A program made the position numbers and the translations under genes. Shown in pieces: positions 1-9,006 of a DNA stretch of 64,000 nt; the first letter of the stretch is position 1, and each line of letters starts with the position of its first letter. The notes beneath the pieces are model-generated. The model was not told the origin of the DNA. It ran no database searches and was given only the letters and a program-made list of their open reading frames with translations. Source of the stretch: Micromonospora phaseoli (lineage in GTDB: Bacteria > Actinomycetota > Actinomycetes > Mycobacteriales > Micromonosporaceae); the NCBI RefSeq assembly GCF_900109115.1, contig NZ_FNYV01000009.1, positions 62,001-126,000 on the forward strand, in the 5' to 3' direction.

Positions 1-1344
1 TACCTGCACGAGCGGCGTCAGCAGCTCGGCGGCTACCTGCCCACGCGGCGGACGAACCACAAGTCCCTGAGCATCCCGGGTCCGGAGCGCTTCGCCGACG
101 TCAAGCGGGGTTCGGGCAAGCAGAAGGTGGCCACCACGATGGCCTTCGTCCGCCTGCTCAAGGACCTGATGAAGGACAAGCAGTTCGGCAGGCGTTGGGT
201 GCCGATCATCCCGGACGAGGCGCGCACCTTCGGGCTGGACTCGATCTTCCCGACCGCCAAGATCTACTCGCCGCACGGTCAGCGGTACACCTCGGTCGAC
301 CGGGAGCTGTTCCTGTCGTACAAGGAGTCGACCACCGGGCAGATCCTGCACGAGGGGATCAACGAGGCCGGCTCGGTCGCCTCGTTCACCGCCGCCGGCA
401 CCTCGTACGCCACCCATGACGAGCCGATGATCCCGATGTACATCTTCTACTCGATGTTCGGGTTCCAGCGCACCGGCGACGGCCTCTGGGCGGCGGCCGA
501 CCAGATGACCCGGGGCTTCCTGCTCGGCGCCACCGCCGGGCGCACCACCCTCAACGGCGAGGGCCTGCAGCACGAGGACGGGCACTCCCTGCTGCTCGCC
601 GCCACCAACCCGGCGGTGGTCGCGTACGACCCGGCCTTCGCGTTCGAGATCGCGCACATCATGGAGAACGGCCTGCACCGGATGTACGGCGAGGAGCAGG
701 AGAACGTCTTCTACTACCTCACGGTCTACAACGAGCCGATCCACCAGCCGGCGGAGCCGGAGGGCGTGGACGTCGAGGGGATCGTCAAGGGCCTGCACCG
801 GTACGCCCCCGCGCCCTCGGTGGAGGGTGACGCGCCGCGAGCGAACGTGCTCGCCTCCGGCACCGGCATGCAGTGGGCGCTCAAGGCACAGCAGCTGCTC
901 GCCCAGGACTGGGGGGTGGCCGCCGACGTCTGGTCGGTCACCTCGTGGACGGAGCTGCGCCGGGACGCGGTGGAGTGCGAGGCGTACAACCTCCTGCACC
1001 CGGGCGCGGAGCAGCGGGTGCCGTACGTGCAGCGCAAGCTGGCCGAGGCCGAGGGGCCGAAGGTCGCGGTGAGCGACTGGATGCGCGCGGTGCCGGACCT
1101 GATCTCCCGGTGGGTGCCCGGGGACTGGACCTCGCTGGGCACCGACGGCTTCGGGCTGTCGGACACCCGGCACGCGCTGCGCCGGCACTTCCACGTCGAC
1201 GCCGAGTCGATCGCGGTCGCGACGCTGCGGCAGCTCGCCCTGCGCGGGGTGGTACCGGCCCACGTACCGGCCGAGGCGGCCAAGAAGTACGCCATCGACG
1301 ACGTCAACGCCGCCCCGGTCGGCGAGACCGGCGGCGACAGCTAG
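1..1344 (+). CDS. aceE: Pyruvate dehydrogenase E1 component (AceE), 3' part
   Basis: This is the last 447 residues of the homodimeric AceE-type E1 enzyme, which decarboxylates pyruvate with thiamine diphosphate and hands the acetyl group to the lipoyl domain of E2 in the cytoplasmic pyruvate dehydrogenase complex. The frame is open from base 1, so the start lies upstream of the window. The visible part carries the conserved blocks [44 protein letters not shown] and GLQHEDGHS, followed by the C-terminal transketolase-like domain. A full AceE is about 900 residues, so roughly half is present. A strong hairpin follows the stop. Only the missing 5' end is uncertain. Confidence 0.97.
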   Translation, partial: YLHERRQQLGGYLPTRRTNHKSLSIPGPERFADVKRGSGKQKVATTMAFVRLLKDLMKDKQFGRRWVPIIPDEARTFGLDSIFPTAKIYSPHGQRYTSVDRELFLSYKESTTGQILHEGINEAGSVASFTAAGTSYATHDEPMIPMYIFYSMFGFQRTGDGLWAAADQMTRGFLLGATAGRTTLNGEGLQHEDGHSLLLAATNPAVVAYDPAFAFEIAHIMENGLHRMYGEEQENVFYYLTVYNEPIHQPAEPEGVDVEGIVKGLHRYAPAPSVEGDAPRANVLASGTGMQWALKAQQLLAQDWGVAADVWSVTSWTELRRDAVECEAYNLLHPGAEQRVPYVQRKLAEAEGPKVAVSDWMRAVPDLISRWVPGDWTSLGTDGFGLSDTRHALRRHFHVDAESIAVATLRQLALRGVVPAHVPAEAAKKYAIDDVNAAPVGETGGDS

Positions 1345-1363
1345 CCAGCACCCACGCCCGACG

Positions 1364-1396
1364 GGGCCCGGCGCGGTGACACCGCGCCGGGCCCTT
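1364..1396 (+). terminator. Intrinsic terminator after aceE
   Basis: A perfect 13-bp stem (gggcccggcgcgg paired with ccgcgccgggccc) with a 5-nt loop lies 20 bases after the aceE stop. It has no long T-run, which is usual for high-GC actinomycetes. Confidence 0.8.
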
Positions 1397-1593
1397 CGCG
1401 TACCGCCGGTATGACCCGTCCGGTATCGACGGACGTCTTCTTCTTGTAACAGAAGGCATCCACAATTGCCGATAGGTGTTTCAGGCAACCCCCCACGTGC
1501 ACCAGGCTGGACCGGTGGACCTTCCCCCGTCGCGCCCGTCCCCAGCCGGCCGGGACGCCATCGTCGGCGACGGCGCGACGGGAGGGAGCCTTC

Positions 1594-2883
1594 ATGCGAA
1601 TCATCCGGATCGGCCTCGCCCTGGCCGTCGGCACCCTGCTGGTGTCCACGCTCGGGCCCGGCTCGCCCTCGGTGGCGCACGACCCGGCCACCCCGGCCGG
1701 GCGGGAATCCGCGCAGGAGTTCATGGCCCAACGTGAACCGAGCCAGCAACTGGTCGCGGCCGCCGCGGCGACCTGCGCCAACGGCCAGGCGGCGGGCTAC
1801 CCCTGCCGCAACGTGGACCTGCTGTCCTTCATGCCGTTGTCGAGCATCGGCGGCAGTCAGGCCAACGACATCTGGGGCTGGACCGACCCGCAGACCGGCA
1901 AGGAGTACGCGCTGGTCGGCCGCCGCAACGGCACCTCCTTCGTGGACGTGTCCAACCCGACCGCCCCGGTCTACCTGGGCAACCTGCCGGCGTACCAGAA
2001 CCGCACCGCGGTCTGGCGGGACATCAAGGTCTACCGCGACCACGCGTACGTGGTGGCGGACGTCTCCGGGCACGGCATGCAGGTGTTCGACCTGACCCGG
2101 CTGCGCGGCGTCACCGCACCCCAGACCTGGACGGCCAACACGCACTACAGCCAGTTCGGCAACTCGCACAACATCGCTATCAACGAGCAGACCGGGTACG
2201 CGTACGCGGTCGGCACGAACACCTGCAGCGGCGGACTGCACATGGTCGACATCCGCACCCCGAAGTCCCCGGCGTACGCGGGCTGCGTCAGCAACGACGG
2301 CTACACCCACGACACCCAGTGCGTCGTCTACCGGGGCCCCGACACCGCCTACACCGGTCGGGAGATCTGCGTCAGCTCCAACGAGGACACGGTGACCGTG
2401 GTCGACGTGACCACCAAGTCCGCGCCCCGCCAGCTGTCCCGGATCGGCTACAGCGGGCGGGCGTACACCCACCAGGGCTGGTTCACCGAGAACCAGCGGT
2501 ACTTCCTGCTCGACGACGAGCTGGACGAGACCCGTCGCGGGGTCAGGACGCAGACCTACATCTGGGACCTGGCGGACCTGGACGCGCCCCGGCACATCGG
2601 CACCTACAGCGCCCCCAGCGGGGTCTCGGCCACCGACCACAACCAGTACGTCAAGGGCAACTACAGCTACCAGGCCAACTACCGGGCCGGGCTGCGCATC
2701 CTGGACCTGCGCAACGTGGCCGCCGGCCAGGCCACCGAGGCCGGCTACTTCGACATCTACCCGTCGAGCAACAGCGCCTCGATGAACGGGGCGTGGAGCA
2801 CCTACCCGTACTTCCCGAGCGGTGTCGTGGTGGTCAGCGGCATCGAGCAGGGGCTGTTCGTGCTCCAACCCCGCTTGTCATGA
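1594..2883 (+). CDS. Secreted LVIVD-repeat (choice-of-anchor B type) protein
   Basis: A 429-residue exported protein. Residues 1 to about 30 form a signal peptide (MRIIRIGLALAVGTLLVSTL, then a small-residue region ending near VAH). The rest resembles LVIVD/choice-of-anchor B beta-propeller proteins: repeated blade cores such as TSFVDVSNPTAPVYLG, LHMVDIRTPKSPAYAG, VTVVDVTTKSAPRQLS and LRILDLRN can be seen. The family is usually extracellular with unknown ligands. The start is supported by GGAGGGAG five bases upstream of ATG. Its stop overlaps the next ATG (ATGA), so the two proteins are probably made together and may act together at the cell surface. The catalytic or binding role is not known. 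Confidence 0.88.
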   Translation: MRIIRIGLALAVGTLLVSTLGPGSPSVAHDPATPAGRESAQEFMAQREPSQQLVAAAAATCANGQAAGYPCRNVDLLSFMPLSSIGGSQANDIWGWTDPQTGKEYALVGRRNGTSFVDVSNPTAPVYLGNLPAYQNRTAVWRDIKVYRDHAYVVADVSGHGMQVFDLTRLRGVTAPQTWTANTHYSQFGNSHNIAINEQTGYAYAVGTNTCSGGLHMVDIRTPKSPAYAGCVSNDGYTHDTQCVVYRGPDTAYTGREICVSSNEDTVTVVDVTTKSAPRQLSRIGYSGRAYTHQGWFTENQRYFLLDDELDETRRGVRTQTYIWDLADLDAPRHIGTYSAPSGVSATDHNQYVKGNYSYQANYRAGLRILDLRNVAAGQATEAGYFDIYPSSNSASMNGAWSTYPYFPSGVVVVSGIEQGLFVLQPRLS

Positions 2884-3821
2884 CCGCGACCAGCCAGCAT
2901 CCGGCGGCCGTCACCGACACCGTCGAGGGGGCGTCCCAGCCGGGACGCCCCCGCCCCGACGGGCCGCTCGTGGCCCAACCGGGCGCCGGTCGGGGCGCGC
3001 GCTACGCCGCCGCCGCGTTGGTGCTCGGCCTGACCCTGACGGTCGGCTTCTTCGCGGGACGGGCCGGCACCGACGCCGACCCGTCCCGGCCGGCGGCGGC
3101 CGGCGCGGGCGCACACACCAACCACGGGCCGGGCGGGCTGGAGGTGTCCCGCGACGGCTGGACACTGGCCCTGGACACCCCGGACCTGACCGCCGGCAAG
3201 CCGGGTGAGCTGGCCTTCCGGATCACCGACTCGGCCGGCGCCGCACTGACCACGTTCCAGGAGAACCACGAGCGGCGGATGCACCTGATCCTGGTCGGCC
3301 GCGACCTGACCGGCTACCAGCACGTGCACCCGGAGATGTCGCCGGACGGCACCTGGCGGGTCATGGTCACCCCGACCGCGCCCGGCCCGCTGCGGGCGAT
3401 CGCCGACTTCTGGCCCGTGGGGGCGCCGGCGGGGGTCACCCTGGGCGTCGACGTGCCGGTCCCCGGCCGGTACGCCGCCGCGCCGCTCGTCGAGCCCGAG
3501 GAGACGGTCGTGGTGGACGGCTACACCATCACCCTCGACGGTGGGCTGCGCGCGGGCGAGTCGAACCAGGTGCTTGTCTGGCTCGGCCGCGACGGCCGGC
3601 CGGTGCCCGACCTGCAACGGCACCTGGGCGCGTACGGGCACCTGGTGGCGCTACGCCAGGGCGACGTGGCGTACCTGCACGTGCACCCGGCCGCGGCGAG
3701 TCAACCCAGCTCGGTGGTGGCGTTCGGCGTCACCGTGCCGGCGGCCGGCACCTACCGGCTGTTCTTCGAGTTCCGACACCTCGACGAGGTACGCGTCGCC
3801 GCGTTCACCGTCGTCGTGTGA
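2880..3821 (+). CDS. Membrane-anchored protein with paired HVHP motifs
   Basis: A 313-residue protein whose ATG overlaps the preceding stop by four bases. A disordered N-terminus is followed by one membrane segment at about residues 40-62 (YAAAALVLGLTLTVGFFAG), then an extracytoplasmic region with two beta-rich modules. Each module carries a histidine motif: YQHVHPEMSPDGTW in the first and YLHVHPAAASQPS in the second, plus the YGHLVAL segment. The spacing suggests a copper or other metal site, but this is inference. I do not recognise a characterised family. The coupling to the LVIVD gene suggests a shared envelope function. Confidence 0.82.
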   Translation: MTATSQHPAAVTDTVEGASQPGRPRPDGPLVAQPGAGRGARYAAAALVLGLTLTVGFFAGRAGTDADPSRPAAAGAGAHTNHGPGGLEVSRDGWTLALDTPDLTAGKPGELAFRITDSAGAALTTFQENHERRMHLILVGRDLTGYQHVHPEMSPDGTWRVMVTPTAPGPLRAIADFWPVGAPAGVTLGVDVPVPGRYAAAPLVEPEETVVVDGYTITLDGGLRAGESNQVLVWLGRDGRPVPDLQRHLGAYGHLVALRQGDVAYLHVHPAAASQPSSVVAFGVTVPAAGTYRLFFEFRHLDEVRVAAFTVVV

Positions 3822-3849
3822 GGACCGCGAGGACGCCGGCAGCCGAAAG

Positions 3850-3896
3850 CGGTGGCGGCCCGGGTGCACCTGGCAGGGACACCTGGGCCGCCACCG
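3850..3896. terminator. Bidirectional terminator between convergent genes
   Basis: An inverted repeat (ggtggcggccc and gggccgccacc, extended inward by near-complementary bases) sits between the stop of the HVHP protein and the stop of the minus-strand SRPBCC gene, so it can end transcripts from both sides. Confidence 0.7.
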
Positions 3897-3923
3897 TCGC
3901 GGGTGACGCCGGGACCTGGCCCG

Positions 3924-4370
3924 TCAGCCGACGGCGGCCAGATCGGTCAGCCGGGCCAGTGAGTCCTCCAGGTCAGCGCCGACCCGACGCAGGCCGAGCC
4001 GGAGCAGGGCGGCCTTGACCGGGCCGGCCGGCCAGCGTACGACGATCAGCCGCACGACCGTCCCGCTCTCCTGTTCGTCCGGGGTGAGCTGGACGTATAT
4101 CTCGGTGCGCGCCTCCGCTCGGGCACCGGCGCCCTTGGCGCGTTCGCGCCAGCCGATCAGGGTCGGCTCCTGGTAGGCGATCACCTCGGCCTCATGCGCG
4201 GCACCGCGTCCGGCCTGGACCAGCTGCCGCCGACCGAAGCCCTCCCCCGAGAGCACCTCGGCCGCACGGACGCCGGCCAGCCAGGCCGGCAACTGCTCGG
4301 CCCGCTGCACCACGTCCCAGACCGCTTCCACCGGCGCCGCCACGTGCGCGCTGCGTTCCACGAGGATCAT
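3924..4370 (-). CDS. SRPBCC-family (START/Bet v1-like) protein
   Basis: A 148-residue cytoplasmic protein of the SRPBCC helix-grip fold, opening with the typical VERSAHVAAPVEAVWDVV strand-helix and ending with a long C-terminal helix (LEDSLARLTDLAA). These proteins bind hydrophobic ligands; no ligand can be deduced here. The frame stays open for 30 more codons upstream, but I place the start at ATG 4370 because GGAGGAAG lies just upstream; the extra residues would be encoded by the AT-rich promoter DNA shared with the divergent beta-glucosidase gene. Confidence 0.85.
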   Translation of the reverse strand: MILVERSAHVAAPVEAVWDVVQRAEQLPAWLAGVRAAEVLSGEGFGRRQLVQAGRGAAHEAEVIAYQEPTLIGWRERAKGAGARAEARTEIYVQLTPDEQESGTVVRLIVVRWPAGPVKAALLRLGLRRVGADLEDSLARLTDLAAVG

Positions 4371-4441
4371 TTTTCCGTCTTCCTCCAGTGAGGACATCCC
4401 ACGATATTTGGAACTGTATGCGCAAAAACGGACGTATGCGG

Positions 4442-4540
4442 ACGTGTTCGTAAAAGACACGCCGAAACGTATTGCCCTCCGGGGCTCCGGCGCCTATGGC
4501 GTCCCGCCACGCGGGCCCCTAGAGTTCCGAACACGTTTCG
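4442..4540. promoter_or_regulatory. Candidate LacI-type operators and promoter of the beta-glucosidase gene
   Basis: Inverted half-sites recur in the divergent gap: acgtgttcg (4442-4450), cgaaacgt (4463-4470), and the composite cgaacacgtttcg (4528-4540), whose two halves are the reverse complements of the first two. The last site would overlap the start of transcription from a TAGAGT -10-like box at 4520-4525. This is the pattern expected of a LacI-family sugar repressor; the regulator itself is not in the window. Confidence 0.45.
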
Positions 4541-4558
4541 CGTTAGCCGGGAGGGCGC

Positions 4559-5908
4559 ATGCCGACCGCTCCGATGCCCGAGTTCCCCACCGGATTCCGC
4601 TGGGGTGTCTCCACGTCCGCCTACCAGATCGAGGGCGCCGCCGGTACCGACGGTCGCGGGCCCTCCATCTGGGACACCTTCGCCCACCCGCCCGGTCGCA
4701 TCGTCGACGGCAGCAGCGGCGAGGTGGCCTGTGACCACTACCACCGGTACGCCGAGGACGTGGCCCTGATGGCCGGGCTCGGTGTCACCGCGTACCGCTT
4801 CTCGGTGGCCTGGCCCCGGGTGCTGCCCACCGGAGGTGGCGCGGTCAACCCCGCCGGGCTGGACTTCTACGAACGGCTGGTCGACGAGCTGCTCGACCAC
4901 GGCATCGACCCGGTCGCCACCCTCTTCCACTGGGACCTCCCCCAGCCGCTGGAGGACGCCGGCGGCTGGTTGAACCGGGACACCGCCCACCGCTTCGCCG
5001 ACTACGCCGACGCGGTGGCGGCCCGCCTCGGTGACCGGGTGAAGCTCTGGATCACCCTCAACGAACCGTTCATCCACATGAGCCTCGGGTACGGCATCGG
5101 CGTACACGCGCCGGGCCGGATGCTGCTCCTCGACGCCTTCCCGGTGGCCCACCACCAACTGCTCGGCCACGGTCTCGCGGTCGCCGCGCTGCGCGCCCAC
5201 AGCACCAGCCCGGTCGCGATCGCCAACAACTACTCGCCGGTGCGTACCGTCGGCGACAGCCCGGCCGACGCCGCCGCCGCGGCGGCCTACGAGGCGCTGC
5301 ACAACCGGCTGTTCACCGACCCGCTGCTCGGCCGCGGATACCCACCCGAACTGGGCTTCGACACCACCGTGGTACGCGACGGCGACCTGGACGTGATCGC
5401 CGCCCCGATCGACGTGCTGGGCGTCAACTACTACCACCCCACCGGCGTACGCGCGCCCGAGGAGGGGGCACCGCTCCCCTTCGACCTGGTGCCGCTCACC
5501 GGCTACCCGCGTACCGCCTTCGACTGGCCGGTCGTCCCGGACGGGCTGCGCGACCTGCTCGGCTGGCTGCGTGACCGCTACGGCGCGGACCTGCCGCCGA
5601 TCCAGGTCACCGAGAGCGGCTGCGCCTACGACGACGTACCCGACGCCACCGGTCGGGTGCCCGACCCCGACCGGATCGCCTACCTGGAGGCGCACCTGCG
5701 GGCGGTACGCGCCGCGATCGACGACGGGGTCGAGGTGACCGGGTACTTCGTCTGGTCGCTGCTGGACAACTGGGAGTGGGCCGAGGGCTTCACCAAGCGC
5801 TTCGGCCTGGTGCACGTCGACTTCGACACCGGCCACCGCACGCCGAAGTCGTCGTACGCCTGGTTGCGCGAGGTGATCGCGACGGCCCGCCGGGGACCGG
5901 TCCGGTGA
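4559..5908 (+). CDS. GH1 beta-glucosidase
   Basis: A 449-residue glycoside hydrolase family 1 enzyme that cleaves terminal beta-glucosyl (or related) units from cello-oligosaccharides or aryl glucosides. It has the family N-terminus FRWGVSTSAYQIEGA, the acid/base glutamate in TLNEP (E169) and the nucleophile in VTESG (E352; the usual TENG is TESG here), and the late YFVWSLLDNWEWAEGF substrate-binding block. There is no signal peptide, so it acts in the cytoplasm. GGGAGG precedes the ATG. The following MFS gene starts inside its stop codon (GTGA), so uptake and hydrolysis of a beta-glucoside are likely coupled. Confidence 0.95.
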   Translation: MPTAPMPEFPTGFRWGVSTSAYQIEGAAGTDGRGPSIWDTFAHPPGRIVDGSSGEVACDHYHRYAEDVALMAGLGVTAYRFSVAWPRVLPTGGGAVNPAGLDFYERLVDELLDHGIDPVATLFHWDLPQPLEDAGGWLNRDTAHRFADYADAVAARLGDRVKLWITLNEPFIHMSLGYGIGVHAPGRMLLLDAFPVAHHQLLGHGLAVAALRAHSTSPVAIANNYSPVRTVGDSPADAAAAAAYEALHNRLFTDPLLGRGYPPELGFDTTVVRDGDLDVIAAPIDVLGVNYYHPTGVRAPEEGAPLPFDLVPLTGYPRTAFDWPVVPDGLRDLLGWLRDRYGADLPPIQVTESGCAYDDVPDATGRVPDPDRIAYLEAHLRAVRAAIDDGVEVTGYFVWSLLDNWEWAEGFTKRFGLVHVDFDTGHRTPKSSYAWLREVIATARRGPVR

Positions 5909-7176
5909 CCACCGTCGACCCCACCCCGACCTCGCTGCCGGCGGCGCTCGCCGAACCGACGGTCTCGGTCCGGCGGGGATGGATCGCGCTGCTGTTCGCC
6001 GCCAATCTGGGCGTCTGGATGGCCTTCTTCACCCCGATCCAGGTGCTGTTGCCGCAGCAGCTCGGGCAGATCGCGCCGGCGAACAAGGAGACCATGCTGG
6101 CGGTGGTCACCGGAGTCGGCGCCCTGGCCGCGGTGATCGCCAACCCGCTCGCCGGCGCGCTGTCGGACCGGACCTGCCTGCGGCTGGGCCGGTGGGAGTT
6201 CGGCCGCCGGCATGTCTGGACCCTCGGCGGCGCGGTCCTCGGCGCGCTGGCGCTGGTGCTCCTCGCGCAGGCACGCACCGTGCTCGCGGTGACGGTGGGC
6301 TGGGTCGCCGCGCAGGTCTGCTTCAACGCGATGCTGGCCAGCCTGACCGCCGCCGTACCGGATCGGGTGCCGGTCACCCAGCGCGGCGGCGTCTCCGGCT
6401 GGGTCGGTATCCCGCAGGCGCTCGGGCTGGTCCTCGGCGTCGTGCTGGTCACGGCCGTGGTCACCGGCAACGCCGCCGGCTACCTGGCGATGGCCGCGGT
6501 CGTGCTGCTGCTGGCGCTGCCGTTCGCGCTGCGTACCGCCGACGACCCGCTGCCCCGCACGCACCGGCCGCCGCTGCGCGGTCTGTTCCGGGGGATGTGG
6601 GTGTCGCCGCGCCGGTACCCGGACTTCGGTTGGGCCTGGATCACTCGCTTCCTGGTCCAGCTCGGCAACGCCCTGGGCACCCTCTACCTGCTCTACTTCC
6701 TCACCGACGAGGTGCGGGTCGCCGACCCCGAGGGCGGGTTGCTGGTGCTGATCCTGCTCTACACCGCCGGGTTGATGGCAACCACGGTGGTGGCCGGCCG
6801 ACTGTCGGACCGCACCGGCAGGCGCAAGGTCTTCGTCATCGCCGCCGGGGTGGTGATCGCGGTGGCGGCGCTGCTGCTGGCCGTCGCGCCCACCTGGCCG
6901 ATGGCGCTCATCGCCGCGCTGCTGCTCGGCGGCGGCTACGGGGTGTACCTGTCGGTCGACGCCGCCCTGATCACCCAGGTGCTGCCGAGAGCAACCGACC
7001 GGGCCAAGGACCTCGGCGTGATCAACATTGCCAACTCGGCGCCGCAGGTGCTCGGCCCGGCCATCTCCGCGCCGATCGTGGTCTACCTGGGCGGTTACCC
7101 GGCGTTGTACGCCACCACCGCAGCGGTGACGCTGCTCGGCAGCGTCCTGGTCCTGAAGATCCGATCCGTTCCGTGA
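5905..7176 (+). CDS. MFS transporter, probable (oligo)saccharide permease
   Basis: A 423-residue major facilitator superfamily protein with about 12 membrane segments. The loop-2 motif appears as NPLAGALSDRTCLRLGRWEFGRR and its second-half copy as GRLSDRTGRRKVF. The sequence resembles the SLC45/GPH-like sugar permeases often paired with GH1 enzymes. I take GTG 5905, which overlaps the beta-glucosidase stop by four bases; the longer upstream frame runs through that gene and is not coding. Substrate assignment (a beta-glucoside or disaccharide) rests on the operon. Confidence 0.9.
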   Translation: MTTVDPTPTSLPAALAEPTVSVRRGWIALLFAANLGVWMAFFTPIQVLLPQQLGQIAPANKETMLAVVTGVGALAAVIANPLAGALSDRTCLRLGRWEFGRRHVWTLGGAVLGALALVLLAQARTVLAVTVGWVAAQVCFNAMLASLTAAVPDRVPVTQRGGVSGWVGIPQALGLVLGVVLVTAVVTGNAAGYLAMAAVVLLLALPFALRTADDPLPRTHRPPLRGLFRGMWVSPRRYPDFGWAWITRFLVQLGNALGTLYLLYFLTDEVRVADPEGGLLVLILLYTAGLMATTVVAGRLSDRTGRRKVFVIAAGVVIAVAALLLAVAPTWPMALIAALLLGGGYGVYLSVDAALITQVLPRATDRAKDLGVINIANSAPQVLGPAISAPIVVYLGGYPALYATTAAVTLLGSVLVLKIRSVP

Positions 7177-7220
7177 CGGGCCGCCGTGTTCCGTGGTGTT
7201 AGGAGGAGGCCCCGGTACAA

Positions 7221-7260
7221 CGCCAGGCGATAACAAGGGCCCCTTCCTTAATGCCTGGCA
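7221..7260. repeat. Dispersed GGGGCCC/TTAAC element, partial copy A
   Basis: The reverse complement of this stretch reads gcctggcattaaggaaggggcccttgttatcgcctggcg-like (given here in pieces: aaggaaggggccctt then gttatcgcctggcg) and matches one half of the elements at 36118, 38804 and 58581. It is bracketed by its own gccaggc/gcctggc inverted repeat. It lies between the MFS stop and the gltX promoter. Confidence 0.7.
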
Positions 7261-7268
7261 GGCGGCCG

Positions 7269-7284
7269 TAGGCTGGGGGCTGTG
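7269..7284 (+). promoter_or_regulatory. Leaderless-type promoter of gltX
   Basis: TAGGCT at 7269-7274 lies eight bases before the GTG of gltX, and there is no Shine-Dalgarno sequence. This is the arrangement of leaderless actinomycete mRNAs. Confidence 0.4.
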
Positions 7285-8691
7285 ACGGTACGTGTGCGCT
7301 TCGCCCCCTCCCCGACCGGTATGTTCCACGTCGGCGGCGCCCGCTCGGCGCTGCAGAACTGGATCTACGCCAAGCAGCAGGGCGGGGTGTTCGTGCTGCG
7401 CATCGAGGACACCGACGCGGCGCGGAACAGGCCCGAGTGGACCGAGGGCATCCTGTCGGCGCTGGACTGGATCGGCATCGAGCGGGGCAGCTACGAGGGC
7501 CCGTACTTCCAGTCCGCGTACGCCGACGAGCACCGTTCCGCCGCCCGGCGGCTTCACGACTCGGGCCGGGCGTACTACTGCGACTGCACCCGGGAGGCGG
7601 TGCAGGCCCGCACCGGCAACCAGTACACCGGCTACGACGGGTTCTGCCGCGACCGGGGGTTGCCGCCCGGCGAGGGCCGGGCGCTGCGCTTCCGCACCCC
7701 GGACGAGGGTTCGACGGTGGTCACCGACCTGATCCGGGGCGAGCCGACCTTCGAGAACAAGCTCATCGAGGACTTCGTCATCGCCCGGGGCGACGGTTCG
7801 CCGGTCTTCCTGCTGGCCAACGTCGTGGACGACATGACGATGGGGATCACCCACGTGATCCGGGCCGAGGAGCACCTGCCCAACACCCCGAAGCAGCAGC
7901 TGCTCTGGGACGCGCTCGGGGTGAAGCCGCCGATCTGGGCGCACGTGCCGGTGGTGGTGAACGAGAAACGGCAGAAGCTGTCCAAGCGCCGCGACAAGGT
8001 CGCCCTGGAGGCGTACCGGGACGAGGGCTACCTCGCCGCCGCGATGCGCAACTACCTGATGCTGCTCGGCTGGGCCCCCTCGGGCGACCGGGAGATCGTG
8101 CCCTGGTCGGTGATCGAGGACGAGTTCCGGCTGGCGGAGGTCAACCCGTCGCCGGCCTTCTTCGACGAGAAGAAACTGCGCGCGTTCAACGGGGAGTACA
8201 TCCGGGCGCTGCCCGTCGAGGAGTTCGTCGAGGCCTGCCAGCCGTGGTTGACCGGCACCGACACCATCGCACCCCCGCCGTGGCAGCCCGACGAGTTCGA
8301 CCCGGCCGCCTTCGCCGCGGTGGCGCCACTGGCGCAGACCCGGATCGCGGTGCTCAGCGAGATCGTGCCGAACGTCGACTTCCTCTTCGTCGCCACGCCA
8401 CTGATCGACGAGGCGGCCTGGGCCAAGGCGATGAAGGCGGGCTCGGCGGAGCTGCTAGACGCCGCCATCGCCGCCTTCGAGGCCGTCGGCTCGTGGGACG
8501 CGGAAACGCTGAAGTCCACTCTTGAGGCGGTCGGCGCGGAGCGCGGTCTCAAGCTCGGCAAGGCCCAGGCTCCGGTACGCGTCGCGGTCACCGGACGCAC
8601 CGTCGGGTTGCCGCTGTTCGAGTCGCTGGAGGTGCTCGGTCCCGAGCGCAGCCTGACCCGGATGCGCGCCGCCCGGGTACGCCTGGTCTGA
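7282..8691 (+). CDS. gltX: Glutamyl-tRNA synthetase
   Basis: A 469-residue class I aminoacyl-tRNA synthetase that charges tRNA-Glu (and possibly tRNA-Gln in organisms using the amidotransferase route). The HIGH-type signature is [17 protein letters not shown] near residues 7-22 and the KMSKS-type loop is KLSKR at 232-236. Zinc-site-like YYCDCTREA follows at about residue 95. The all-helical anticodon-binding domain fills the C-terminal third. The length is normal. The GTG start directly follows a TAGGCT box, suggesting a leaderless message. Confidence 0.97.
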   Translation: MTVRVRFAPSPTGMFHVGGARSALQNWIYAKQQGGVFVLRIEDTDAARNRPEWTEGILSALDWIGIERGSYEGPYFQSAYADEHRSAARRLHDSGRAYYCDCTREAVQARTGNQYTGYDGFCRDRGLPPGEGRALRFRTPDEGSTVVTDLIRGEPTFENKLIEDFVIARGDGSPVFLLANVVDDMTMGITHVIRAEEHLPNTPKQQLLWDALGVKPPIWAHVPVVVNEKRQKLSKRRDKVALEAYRDEGYLAAAMRNYLMLLGWAPSGDREIVPWSVIEDEFRLAEVNPSPAFFDEKKLRAFNGEYIRALPVEEFVEACQPWLTGTDTIAPPPWQPDEFDPAAFAAVAPLAQTRIAVLSEIVPNVDFLFVATPLIDEAAWAKAMKAGSAELLDAAIAAFEAVGSWDAETLKSTLEAVGAERGLKLGKAQAPVRVAVTGRTVGLPLFESLEVLGPERSLTRMRAARVRLV

Positions 8692-9006
8692 CTGCCGAGG
8701 CACTTCCCGGGGCCGCTCGGCGGCGGGCGACACGCCGACGAGCATTACCCGGGGTACCCCGGGCGCGCTATTCTGCCAACCATCACAGCCTTCGCAGAGG
8801 TAAGATCCGCCCGCTGGTACCGGGCGGTCGTTGGTCGAGTCGCGATCGCAGGTAGATCCGATTAGTGTTCCATCAGCTGCAACCGATCGACGTTCCGCGG
8901 AGTCTTTGAGGTGGGTACACCCGTCCTGTGGGCGGTCACCGACGTCGGCCTTCCAACGCGTGACCCCTGCAGCACAGCCACCCATCGAACGGGGCGAGGA
9001 GGCGGC
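8692..9006. other. Long leader between gltX and the next gene
   Basis: No gene is seen in these 315 bases. They hold a perfect 16-bp palindrome cccggggtaccccggg (8748-8763), a TATTCT -10-like box near 8769, and a hairpin with a 7-bp stem (ccgcccg 8807-8813 with cgggcgg 8821-8827). If transcription starts after the TATTCT box, the 9007 gene has a 5' leader of about 230 bases. I compared it with known riboswitch cores and found no convincing match. Confidence 0.4.

Noticed and set aside
4367-5836. A 489-codon minus-strand open frame opposite the GH1 gene
   Set aside because: It is antisense to a clear GH1 enzyme; the translation is Val/Gly/Arg/His-rich without known motifs, as expected for the mirror frame of high-GC genes.
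5680-7944. A 754-codon minus-strand open frame opposite the MFS and gltX genes
   Set aside because: Runs across two unrelated genes, with low-complexity Arg/His/Gln/Gly composition and no domains.
8692-9006. Possible second c-di-AMP or other riboswitch in the leader of the 9007 gene
   Set aside because: A hairpin and a long leader exist, but none of the ydaO conserved blocks nor those of other riboswitches I know could be found.
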